DNA from: Cryptomeria japonica
Lineage: Eukaryota > Streptophyta > Pinopsida > Cupressales > Cupressaceae
Assembly: GCF_030272615.1 (NCBI RefSeq)
Contig: NC_081408.1
Location: 304,694,950-304,758,949, forward strand
Direction of reading: 5' to 3'
Length of the DNA: 64,000 bases
Part shown: positions 33,441 to 43,277 of the stretch, in pieces
How the letters are laid out: each line of letters begins with the position of its first letter
Numbering within the stretch: the stretch's first letter is position 1
Program-made: the position numbers and the translations under genes
The notes under the pieces: generated by a model
The model's input: the letters and a program-made list of their open reading frames with translations, nothing else
Databases searched by the model: none
Told to the model about the DNA's origin: nothing

Positions 33441-33922
33441 ATCACATTGCTACCATTTTCACACAAGCTATGGATGCTGACAGAGCTTTACACCTGCCAT
33501 ATTCCTGCATGAGCCGACATTGCTCCCTTTTTTGCAAACCCTATTCCATGAGCCGAGAATGCTTGGAGCTGGCATTAATCGATCAAAATGGTTCACGGTT
33601 CATGCTTACTTTGGGCAGGAGTATGTTGTTGGGGCGACAACGTGAGAATAGGAAGAGGCCGCAAAAATGATTTGAAATGTCTTGGTCTTTTTTTTTTTTA
33701 AGTAATGCCCGCTGTTGTCAGAATTTCGACGAACACGGGAACTTTTTGTAAAAAAGCACAAATGTCATTGCCAATTCCTTCTCTGTCAAAAATATATATT
33801 TAATTATCATCAAAATTCTGATGAATGCGGGCAAGTTTTCAAAAAAAAATCAAATTTGTTCACGATATACCTTCTCCGTTAGAAACCTCCGTTGGAATTT
33901 TAGGCCAAATGTATTAGTGGGT

Positions 33923-34672
33923 GGGTGCATTAATGTTCTAATGGTTTCTAGATCTACACTGATTTTCTCTATGACCATACTTGTTACAGTTAAAGCATTT
34001 CCCATTAAATTTATTAGCACTAGGTTGTCTTATCAGTTTACTGTGATCATGATTGTTTGTAGTACCGAAAATTTCTCCAACTTCAAATCCAAGTCCATTA
34101 GTATCTCCATTAGGTTTCTGATTTTTCAACATTTTATCAAGTTCCTCTGAACTTTTCTTGAATTTCTCTTTGTGTTGATTTGCAGTAGCTAACTCATTTT
34201 CTAGAATTCCTTTTTGTCTCATAAGCTTAGTTTTATCACGTTGCATGTGAATTAGATCTGTCTTCAGCATATCATTTTCGTGACTAAGTCTTAGATTTTC
34301 ATTACCAACATCATTAAGTCTCCTAGTCAAGTCTTCTTCATTCTTCTTCCGGTCTTCAATGTCTTTACAAAACTTCATAGTCATATCTTGCATTTCATTC
34401 TTCATGTTACAGTTCTTTAATCTCAACTTGTTCACAAGTTCATTAAGAGTTTCCTTTTCATCATCATCTTTCTGCATCTTCTCATGAAGTTATTTTCTTT
34501 TATTTTGAGCTATAGTAAGATTCTCCTGAAGTCCTTGAATGAATTCCTGTGCAGTCCTTAGATCATCTTCAAGTTTGATATTCTTCAATTTCTCTGCATC
34601 ATAATCTACAAGAGCTCCTTCCAATTGTTTTCTTAAGTTCTCCATCTGTACCAGTGTTAGAATATTCCTCAA
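33923..34672 (-). pseudogene. A ORF1, N-terminal part: coiled coil and CCHC knuckle 1
   Basis: One minus-strand frame with a single internal stop near 34490. It begins around ENLRKQLEGALVDYDAEKLK and is a long, Lys/Glu/Leu-rich coiled coil of about 200 residues, then a linker NGDTNGLGFEVGE and the knuckle CFNCNKYGHRENQC at about 33992-33951. A stop follows (near 33935), and P begins just beyond. Element B ORF1 has the same order, including the linker NTNGLGYSGHEEGE. It is gag-like: the coiled coil would oligomerise and the knuckle bind RNA. It lacks the usual Ty3/gypsy or copia gag domain sequence. Confidence 0.8.
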
Positions 34673-34699
34673 GCTGTTAGGCTTTTGAAAATAGAGGAC

Positions 34700-34714
34700 C
34701 AGGCTCTGATACCA
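34700..34714 (-). promoter_or_regulatory. A primer-binding site, Met-tRNA type
   Basis: On the minus strand TGGTATCAGAGCCTG starts two bases after the 5' LTR. It matches the 3' end of initiator Met-tRNA and fixes the direction of the element. Confidence 0.88.
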
Positions 34715-34716
34715 AT

Positions 34717-35525
34717 TGTTAGGATTAATGACAATCCCAAAGATACTGAGAGGGGGGTGAATCAGTATCTAACCCATTTGCAAAATATTTAAACTTATTA
34801 AGAACTTTGCATCCCAAAACAGTATACTAGTAAATAAGAATTAATACAGCAAATAAGAATAACAGAGACAACATAGAGAACACACCATAACACAAGATAT
34901 TAATGAGGAAACCCAGTGTGGGAAAAACCTCAGTGGGATTTGTGACCCATAATATTCACTCATTGACTAATGAATAAATATTACTTACAATGAGGGGACT
35001 GCACATGCATGGAGGCCAACTTCCTAGAGCTCACTACTAAATAAGAGTCGCACTGACTACAAAAGTGGATTATGAAATCCAATACAATGTACTGCTTCAA
35101 ATCAACATCAACTATGCCAGGTTCAGTATCGGTTTAAGCTCATTCTATAGCCAAAACCTTATATAAAATTTGCCTTATGCATTCACATATAACATCCTCT
35201 CATTCTCTCATTATTCTCTCATTATCCTCCTATCACATAATGACTTACAAGATCTCATACATATATGACTCTATTATAATGTACCATGTGGACTTTACAA
35301 AAGATAATTACATTAAAATACAATAAACAAAATTTTATTCCCTGTCGGCTGGAGTGTCAGTATGTATTGTTGCCGCTATTGGTGAAGTGTCTGTTGGTGT
35401 ATGTAGATGTTTATTGCCCGTGCTGGTAACTATCAGTGGCTTATTAGATGAATGCTAGAAGGTTTCCAGATGGTTGCCATCAATGACAACATCAACTATT
35501 CTCATAAGAGTGTAGAATGCCAACA
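34717..35525 (-). repeat. A 5' LTR (minus orientation)
   Basis: 809 bp, plus-strand ends TGTTAGGATTAATG...GAATGCCAACA, partner of 20368-21172. The minus-strand 3' end reads GATTCACCCCCCTCTCAGTA, also seen in the element B LTR and the remnant at 1127-2215. Confidence 0.92.
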
Positions 35526-35566
35526 GTTATAGGTAGATTTCTGAGGATGAAATTCAAGTCGACACA

Positions 35567-35587
35567 TTTTGGCACCCACCGTGGGGC
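35567..35587 (+). promoter_or_regulatory. X primer-binding region
   Basis: Directly after the LTR end GACACA comes TTTTGGCACCCACCGTGGGG. The motif TTTGGCGCCCACCGTGGGG is a well-known start of the internal region in Tat-type and related gypsy elements. Confidence 0.7.
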
Positions 35588-35689
35588 TCATGGACCTCGC
35601 ATATACCTTTAAAAATATTGTAAAAGTATAATTAACACATTTGTAATGCAGATTCACGCATGTGTGAATTCTGACAACACTTTTATTCA

Positions 35690-35950
35690 ATAGGTTAGTG
35701 CATTTGCATCACAGGTTAGCGCATTTGCATCACAAGTTAACGCATATGTCATGCAGGTTAGAATTTTTTGTTTGAAAATCTACTCATTTGCGTCACAGGT
35801 TAGCGCTTTTGTCCTCTAGGTTAGCGCATTTGTTAAAGAAGTCACGATTTTTAGTCCACAGAGTAGCGCTTTTGTAGTGCAGGTTAGCGCTTTTTAACTG
35901 AAAGATTAGCACTTTTGAGGTGAAAGATAGCACATTTGTTAGAATAGTGC
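35690..35950 (+). repeat. Leader minisatellite of X, GGTTAGCGCATTTG core
   Basis: About ten diverged units, spaced mostly 20-40 bp, with core GGTTAGCGC(A/T)TTTG, often preceded by CATCACA or TGCA. It lies in the untranslated leader between the primer site and gag. Minus-strand frames over it are artefacts. Confidence 0.75.
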
Positions 35951-37797
35951 TTTTGTTTGCAACTGACATAATTTTCTTATAGGTCCGAATGTCCAAGAAC
36001 TTAAAATTTTCAAGCTAGTGACATCCATGTGCAGGATTGTGTTTAAGGCAAATTTTATGCATTTCCTCACCTAGTTAATTAAAAGCTCTATTTTGGAAAG
36101 TAATATATCATGTCTTGCTCATTTAGTTTAACTAAGGGGATAAATTGATAGCATGCAACTTGCATTTTGAGTAACTTCTCTAAAATAGTTACACGTAGAT
36201 TTTTAAAAAGTCTAAAATAAACACCATGCTTGTTGGAGCAACATCTCCAAATAGAGGATAGATCATATTTCTATGGAAAGTTAAAAAGAACACTTATACC
36301 CTGTGTCTCGAAAGTGGTAGGTATATGCTCTCCCCTTAATTGGGTGATCAAAAAGTCAAACCCACTCTTTTATGCTTTCTTTACTTTCAAGCAATTAAAT
36401 CCTTTAGAGGGTCTACCTTCTCGAGCTGCCTTGAGGGGGCTAGTGAGAGGGGAACGACCTAAAGTGGAAATGGGTTAATACCGAGTCCTTCCAATCCACT
36501 CTAAATAAATCGTATTTGTGACGAAAGTCCCAAATAACATGTGCTGTTAAGTTCATACCGACACTATGTCTCCCCATAAACCCTATGGAGCATAACCTCT
36601 ATAGGATGGGAACCTTCTATATTTATAGAGTTGAAAGTGCCACATGTATGGCCACATGACTGGAAGCCTTTACTAAAAACCACTTGTACTAGTTGCCAAA
36701 ATCCTTCTAGTTGTTGGCGTAGGAGGTCGGACCTCTGACGTAGCTCACACACATACGGTTTTTAGTAGAGATATAAAGTTTTCCATGGGGATTTTTCATG
36801 GAAACTGGTGCTTGGCTGCCCTAGAGAAGTGAGTGCTGAGGGTGGAGCCAGTGGGGTCAAGCATCTAAATATCCACTTTGAATAGTGTAGCCTCGGGGGA
36901 AACCCCATGTGAGATTCAATAATTATTGCCTCATCCTGCCAAAATATTTGTACTTGCTTGTGCACTTTTTTAAGTAAACATTGTGTCTTCTATGTCTGTT
37001 ACATGTTCCAAATGGTAAAAAATTGAAGAAAATCATTATCTACAAGTGAGCAAAAATCCAACCAATTGTCGGAAAAATTGATCAAAAGGGTAATACAAAG
37101 GCTTTCCAACATTTGAACACTAGATCAAACTAAAGTGTCAAAACATTAGTATCAAAATACTTCTTGAGTATATTTGTCTTTAAACCATCACATATTTTCA
37201 AACTAGCCCAACAACTAGGTCACTAATCCAACAGGCTATTCCCGAAAGGTTTCTATAAGCATAAACATTCAACAAGCTATTGATTCAAACATCTTAAGTG
37301 CAAAAGATTAACATCATTGTCAAGTCTCTCATCAGGATAATCAAATTCTCTATCATGAAGCTTGATCAATTTATCCTATGTTCATAATCTTGGATATATC
37401 TTTCCTAGTTTGAAATTAGGTTATATCAAAATCAGAATTGTACCAACATTGGAATCAAACAAACTTGTAAACTGTCAGATACTTATATGAATTTTAAGTA
37501 TCACCTTAAGAAAAGAAAACCTAGTTATAAAGCTACTCAGAAAAGAATAAGATTCTTGTATATCAATCGCAAGATCTTATTAAAACATAGGACATTCCTA
37601 CATCGTTTTCGTCACTACTTACGTGGCTGCGGTACAAAGTTTGATGAAAATTTTTGCAAGGACATGCTTTTCAACAAAGAGACGCCTTATCACAACGAAC
37701 AAACAATAGCGATAAAATCAACAAAGCATATCTTCCTAAACCAATAATCACCTATTGACTTTGTGCTTTGGATATTTAAAATTTTTGAAATAATCAC
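35951..37797 (+). other. X untranslated leader
   Basis: No convincing protein. A short plus-strand frame (37487-37747) lacks any known domain. A leader of about 2 kb before gag is usual for large Tat elements. Confidence 0.5.
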
Positions 37798-39663
37798 ATG
37801 CCAGTTTGGACTAGAGCTCAATACGAACAACTTAGGAAACAACAAAAGTAAATGGAGGAAGAAGATAATCTTGTATTCCAAACTTTTGGGTATACTGCTA
37901 TTGACGAAGAAGCAGTCAATAATACCATTAGAGACCTTGAGCAAGATTTCAAATTTGATAGGCTAATGGAAAAATTGTTGGCAAAACAAAAAGATAAATA
38001 TCTCTTGATGTTGGCAAAATTTGGAGCTATTTTACCACAAGACTTTAACATAGAAAGCTTGAAACAAGATGCGGAGGCAAGTAACACCCAAAACACAAAT
38101 GATCCAAATAACAAAGATGTGAATAAAAAAAGTCATGAAGAGACAAGAAAAGAAAGGGATGACACAAGAAAAGAGCGTAGTGATAAAAGAACTTAAGAAG
38201 AAACAAGGAGAAACTATATGGATAATCTATTGTTAAACCTTACCCAACAAATGCAAACTCTACAACAACAGATGCAAGAAATACAAAATGGAACAAGCTC
38301 CAAGAAGAATTTATTAGAAGATATATGCCCATATCCTTTTGATAAAAAATTGAATATGGTACCATTTCCACAACCTTATGAATCCCTAAATATGACAAAT
38401 ACGATGGAAAATCTGATCCTCAGGATCACATTAGGGAGTTTTGTACTATGAGCATGGAATTTTACCATGATGAAACTTACCTTATGCGTCTTTTTCCTAG
38501 GAGTTTAAATGGGCAATCAGTGGAGTGTTTTTCAAGATTACCATCCGGAATCAAATCTTTTGAAGTACTTGTGAATAGATTTATTTCACAATACTCCTAC
38601 AATATAAGGAATGAGATAACAATGTTGGATTTATGCAATGTTAAACAAAAGAATGGTGAATCTTTTATGATCTTATTATAATGATGGAAATGTATATTTA
38701 ATAGGTATCCAAGAGATGTGCCTGATCAAGAAAAAATGGACATATTCATTGATAATCTTATCAGTGAAATTAGTTATCGACTAAGAATGCAATGTCCTCC
38801 CTCCTTTTCCAAGATGATTGGGAATGGTCTAGAAAATAGAGAACGTGATGGTAAAGAAAGGAGAGCTAAAAATTTACAATAATTCCTACAATAGCAACAA
38901 CAATAACAATGACAAACCCAAGTTCTGGTCAAAGAATAGGAATGTCAGCAATGGAGGAAATGATGATAATAGTGCTACAAAACAACAACAACCAATTTTT
39001 AATCTATCAAGTCAAATCCCAATAAATAAAAATCAAGAAAAAAATAAGACCAAGTCCTTCTTCTCCAATCCTTAGAGGAAATTCACAAACATTGGAGAAC
39101 CATTGGAATTAGCTTTAAAAACTCTGCTTGCTAACAAATTGATTGTTTTACCAGAAGCAAGAAGTTATGAACCACCAGTCAAGCCAAATTGGTGGAATGA
39201 CATTCATTTTTGCAATTACCATCGGAATAAAGGACACCAAACAAATGATTGTCAAAGATTGAAACACCTTATCCAAGATCTAATAGATAATGTAACTATC
39301 ACAATGGATAGCCACAAGACAAATGAATCACACCTAGCTTTCAAAACTCTACTTCCGAATTATGACAAAGGTGAACCACCCCAATTAAAAGATGACAAAG
39401 GAAAAGCCAAATTGAATTACATTTATACATATGATGATGTGGTAAATATTATCATTGTTAAAGATAATCCATCTTTAGAGCCAATCGATGTTATTACAAG
39501 AAGCAAAGCAAAGGTTACCTTTCCAAGTATAACAAAAGACCCAACATCCACTTCACAACTATACAATTTAGTAGAGCAATTACAAAGATTACCCACTCAA
39601 ATATCAATTTGGAACTTCTTAAAGTTTCACATATGCATAAGGAAATTTTGGAGAAAGCTTTAG
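37798..39663 (+). pseudogene. gag: X gag
   Basis: ATG at 37798 (MPVWTRAQYEQLRKQQK), with a stop at 37849 and then an open frame. The N-terminal part is charged; residues QMQTLQQQMQEIQ form a short coiled coil. Near 38380 a frame change gives the gag core: KYDKYDGKSDPQDHIREF, then FPRSLNGQSVECFSRLP, FISQYSYNIRNEI, RYPRDVPDQEKMDIFIDNL. An Asn-rich linker follows (38880-39000). The 39103-39663 frame carries EARSYEPPVKPNWWND and the knuckle variant CNYHRNKGHQTNDC, a CxxH...H...C form typical of Tat and Athila gag. It would package the RNA. At least two frameshifts and three stops. Confidence 0.88.
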
Positions 39664-39710
39664 TGGAAAAAACAGTTTCAAAAGACTTGGATATAGATTA
39701 GTTCCAAAAC

Positions 39711-40962
39711 ATGTTAGGACACCTTATAGCTCCTCATTGCTTATCATTTTCTGAAAATGATGATGCATCCTTACAACATCCTCACAATGCTTCCTTACAT
39801 GTTGAAGTCACCATTAATAAAACTCGTGTCAAACACATACTCATAGATGGTGGAGTTGGCTTAAGTATTTGTGGATTAATTTTGATAAAAGCTTTGGGAT
39901 ATTCAGAAAATGCAGTGGATCCAAAGAAGAAAATAACCATTAAGGCTTATGATGAAGCAAAACGTTCTTCTAAAGGAACTGTTGTGTTACCAATCAAAAT
40001 AGGACCCGTGGAAAGGAATACATTGTGTCAGGTTTTAGAGTTGAACCTCTCTTACAACATTCTTCTAGGAAGACCATGGATTCACAATATGCAAGCAGTT
40101 CCTTCTACATATCATCAATGTGTAAAATTTCCTCATGAAGGACAAGAGATCACTATAATTGCAGATTCTAGTCAATATTGCAATAATTTGAAGCCAACAC
40201 AAGATACAAGAGTTCCACATAACAGAGAATCAATATATCCTACCAAACAAAATCAAGAAAAGTTATGGGAAACCTTTGAGGAAAAGCTCAAATTAAATGA
40301 TGAAGGAATGGGAAAATATTCTTTGCATAATTTTCCACTTTCCCCTAAGTCATATGGAAAGCCTATAGATATTAAATCAAAGACATCAGAAAGATCAAAA
40401 GATATGTTTAAAGGAACATTTGTTAGAGCTGGAACTCTTGAAGAAGAAAATGAAGACAAGGACATTCTTGGTTGGTTGTACAAGGATGAAGATAAAACTA
40501 TAGCAATAACAACAAAAGTTAATATTCTCATAGAACAATATGGCAAAGGTTATGAAAACATGCAAAAAATGGGATATGAAGGAAAAGGACCAATTGGTAA
40601 ATGACATCAAGGCATTTCAGAACCAATTTGTCCCCACTCACAATCTAAAGAAGATAAGACAGGACTAGGATATCTAAAGTCAAATAAAAAACACCCTAAT
40701 TATCAACAATCAAAGTGGAGAAAGAAATCAGTCTCTAAAGAAGAAAATTGGCAAGAAAAACTACATCAAGTGGCAGAAATAGTATCCAATGAACAAAAGA
40801 AACACAAAGAACATGAGAAGCAAGAAGAAGAGATTACCATCAAAGGAAAAGAAGAATATTGTCAACAAGTTCAAGAAATACAAGCAAATGCAGAATCTGA
40901 ACAAGATATTCCTGAAGCAGTAAAAATAAAGATGACAAAAATCAAGGAACTTTTTGCACCAT
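39711..40962 (+). pseudogene. pro: X protease with G-patch-like motif
   Basis: A 297-codon open frame (39711-40604) and a following charged segment (40770-40962). The retropepsin signature is VKHILIDGGVGLSICGL (active-site Asp in IDGG), with the second part YNILLGRPWIHNMQAVPS. Near its end, YGKGYENMQKMGYEGKGPIG is the G-patch-like motif usual after protease in Tat elements. The protease would cut the polyprotein. Element Y is inserted directly after TTTTTGCACCATGTAAC, separating this from the RT segment. Confidence 0.88.
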
Positions 40963-40967
40963 GTAAC

Positions 40968-41335
40968 TGTTAGAGTATTTGGGTATTTACTTGATTAATT
41001 AAACAATATTTGTTTAATTATTTAAGTTCCCTTTATCTCTTTTACACTTAAGCTAACTTTAGGTGCATATAATTAATTATTATGTGCAAACCTAGTTTTT
41101 CCCTTTTAGGGTTTCTTGACCTATTAAAGGTTGAGTTCTTTCTTTTCATTGTATGAAGAAGGATTATTATTGTCAATACATTTTAGAGATTATTGAGCTC
41201 TCATCTTTTGGAGCATATTTTTCTTGTGTATTCTTTCCTTCTGTGATTTGCTTCATTGCTTCTCCTTGTAACAAATTTTTTAGCTTGCAGAGATTATTTG
41301 GGCTCCTGTGGTGTTGTATTTTCTCAACTCCTATA
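40968..41335 (+). repeat. Y 5' LTR
   Basis: TGTTAGAGTATTTGGG...CTCAACTCCTATA. The second LTR has a 13-bp insertion-like TACTTTAATTAAT repeat in its AT-rich part, which explains the length difference. CTATTAAAGG near 41132 may be the TATA element. Confidence 0.92.
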
Positions 41336-41350
41336 TGGTATCAGAGCGGA
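41336..41350 (+). promoter_or_regulatory. Y primer-binding site, Met-tRNA type
   Basis: TGGTATCAGAGCGGA immediately abuts the 5' LTR. Confidence 0.9.
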
Positions 41351-42891
41351 GCAGGCCTGGGTTGAGCATAGGGGTTGGGAGGTGCAGCAGCGGCAGCTAC
41401 AGGGAGACCGCCGCAGGCAGCGGTGGCTGGCATGGGCCGCAACAACAGCAAAATCAGGAGGAGCACAGGCGGTCGGGGAGGCAGAGTTGCATGGCTGGCG
41501 GGGGCCGAAAGCTGAGGCCGGTGAGGGGCCGGAGGCTGAGGTTGGTAAGGGGCGGGAAGCCGAGGCTAGCAGGGGGCCGGACTGACAGGTTCAGTCACCG
41601 TATGGTGGCCGGACTATTAGCCCGGTACCTTGCACAATGCAAACTTCCAAAAAAAAAAATTTTTTTTTTTTTTTTTTAAAACAACTATCGCTTTTGATAT
41701 TTTTTTTTGGGCTCCTCCACCGAAACAAGCCACTAGACCTCTTTTTTGGCCTTTTTAAGGGGGGTTTGGTTTTTTCGCCCTATCTTGGGCATACAGAGTT
41801 GTTTTTTTGAAAATGAATAGGCGTCGGAAAGATGGTTCCGAGGCCAACCTCATGGTGTTGGTAGTTTTTTCCAATTTTGCTATTTGACTATGTTTTTTTC
41901 CAGTCAAAGTGAGGTCTAGTTTTTGCACTCCGGGAGGCATAGAATGAGCATCCAACCTCCATTTTTTGAAAAATTTATATTTTCGAAAAGCGTGTGCTGT
42001 GTACTTTCCATCCATCTAAGTTTTATTTCTAGATTCTGCTTCGTGCATATTTTATTTAGTTTTTTTTTTTCAGCACTCTGGTGGATATCGTGGTTGTTTC
42101 AGGCCCTGGGATCTCTTCTCTGAGTAGGATGTCTCTATTTTGGTTCACGTTTCTATTTTCAGTCTTCTTATCATTGTAGCTTGTATTTATGCAAACGCAC
42201 TGAGATAAAGCGCCATCATGCATTGTTTACTTGGAATCTTGCATATCTTGTGTCTTGTTGTACATGCACTATTGATCAAGTGCCATGAGGGGGTTGATGT
42301 TTGCCTGTTGTTTGCCATCTTTCTTTGTCCAGTGATTGTTTCTTCCATGACATTCGCATCTCAACACCTTTGATGTTCTTGGTTCTTCGTCATGTAGTTA
42401 TTTTTGGCTGTCCTTTTCAGTGTTCCTGTCCCTCTCCCACTTTCGCATTATGGGGAGGTTTATCCTGTTGGTTCTACTACTTCCGTGGTTTGATTGATTA
42501 GCTCTTCAGGCGTTGGTTTCTCATGCCATCTATATCTTTGATTTTAGTTGTTTTTGCCTTGTTTGCCTCTTGATTCGAGTAGTGTCATTTGAGGGCACTC
42601 ATGCAGATTACAGTCTTCTCTACCTGGTCATGTTCTATTTTAGTGGAGGTTCTTCAGATCAGCAGTTATTCTTCGACAGAGTTTGCAGGTTCTTCATGCT
42701 TCAGTGATATTCTTTTTCATCTCTTTTTGGAGCAGAGTTTTGTTCCCACGTGGTTTTCTCTATTTCTCCAGTTCATAGAGATTTCATTGTATTTGGGTAC
42801 CTGATCAGGCCTTGTTGCCGGAACCCATCTTTATTGCTTTCAGTAGCTGTTCTAGGTTTTAGCTTCTCCCTAAGTCTAGCTTAAGGGAGGG
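41351..42891 (+). other. Y interior, non-coding
   Basis: First a GC-rich part (41360-41600) with repeats of GGGGCCGG(A/C)GGC type, then T-rich DNA. Purine run AAGGGAGGG at 42883-42891 is the polypurine tract. I see no protein of a known kind. Confidence 0.7.
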
Positions 42892-43272
42892 TGTTAGAGT
42901 ATTCGGGTATTTACTTAATTAATTAAACAATACTTGTTTAATTATTTAAGTTCCCTTTATCTCTTTTACACTTAAGCTAACTTTAGGTGCATATAATTAA
43001 TTACTTTAATTAATTATTATGTGGAAACCTAGGTTTTCCCTTTTAGGGTTTCTTGGCCTATTAAAGGTTGTGTTCTTTCTTTTCATTGTATGAAGAAGGA
43101 TTATTATTATCAATACATTTTGGAGATTATTGAGCTCTCATCTTTTGGAGCATATTTTTCCTGTGTATTCTTTCCTTCTATGATTTGCTTCATTGCTTCT
43201 CCTTGTAACAGGTTTTTCATCTTGCAAAGATTATTTGGGCTCCTGTGGTGTTGTATTTTCTCAACTCCTATA
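42892..43272 (+). repeat. Y 3' LTR
   Basis: Partner of 40968-41335, followed by GTAAC at 43273-43277. Confidence 0.92.
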
Positions 43273-43277
43273 GTAAC

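Larger units (their letters stand above)
24941..33906. mobile_element. P: gene-fragment-carrying insertion, probable DNA transposon
   Basis: P splits element A between knuckle 1 and knuckle 2 of ORF1, so about 9 kb is foreign there. Its ends are imperfect inverted repeats: GGCCTAATTTCTGACAGAC at 24941 and, on the minus strand from 33906, GGCCTAAAATTCCAACGGAG. Subterminal zones are rich in motifs like GTCAGAATTTCGACGA in opposite orientations (24960-25250 and 33700-33890). Inside are a DRM methyltransferase inverted repeat and a PPR gene fragment. No transposase was found. The architecture suggests a non-autonomous, gene-capturing (Pack-type) DNA transposon; a clean target duplication could not be seen, and the superfamily is open. 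Confidence 0.6.
20368..35525 (-). mobile_element. A: pol-less two-ORF LTR retrotransposon, split by P
   Basis: Two LTRs of about 805 and 809 bp bound it. The target duplication is GTTAC (20363-20367) against GTTAT (35526-35530), one mismatch, inside the X 5' LTR. It reads on the minus strand: 5' LTR 34717-35525, Met-tRNA primer site, ORF1 (coiled coil and CCHC knuckles), ORF2 (long, unknown), polypurine tract, 3' LTR. P (24941-33906) interrupts ORF1. No protease, RT, RNase H or integrase is visible. The LTR tail (ATTCACCCCCCTCTCAGTAT, minus strand) and the GTGGGAAAAACC block recall SIRE/Maximus copia LTRs, a likely source of helper enzymes (inference). Confidence 0.88.
40968..43272 (+). mobile_element. 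Y: small non-coding LTR retrotransposon
   Basis: 2305 bp with LTRs of 368 and 381 bp, a Met-tRNA primer site, a polypurine tract and a perfect 5-bp duplication GTAAC (40963-40967 and 43273-43277). The 1.56-kb interior has no gag or pol; frames there are short and without domains. It is non-autonomous, longer than typical TRIMs and shorter than LARDs. Its LTRs begin TG but end TA (CAACTCCTATA) in both copies, so this was already so when it inserted. The helper was probably a copia element (inference from the LTR start and leader style). Confidence 0.92.

Noticed and set aside
24931-33915. A clear 3-, 8- or 9-bp target duplication for P
   Set aside because: The flanks AGTATATTTA and AAATGTATTAG look vaguely alike but no exact direct repeat fits the inverted ends, so none is claimed.
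35690-35950. CRISPR-like array
   Set aside because: Units are diverged, spacers are irregular and the surroundings are a plant retrotransposon leader.
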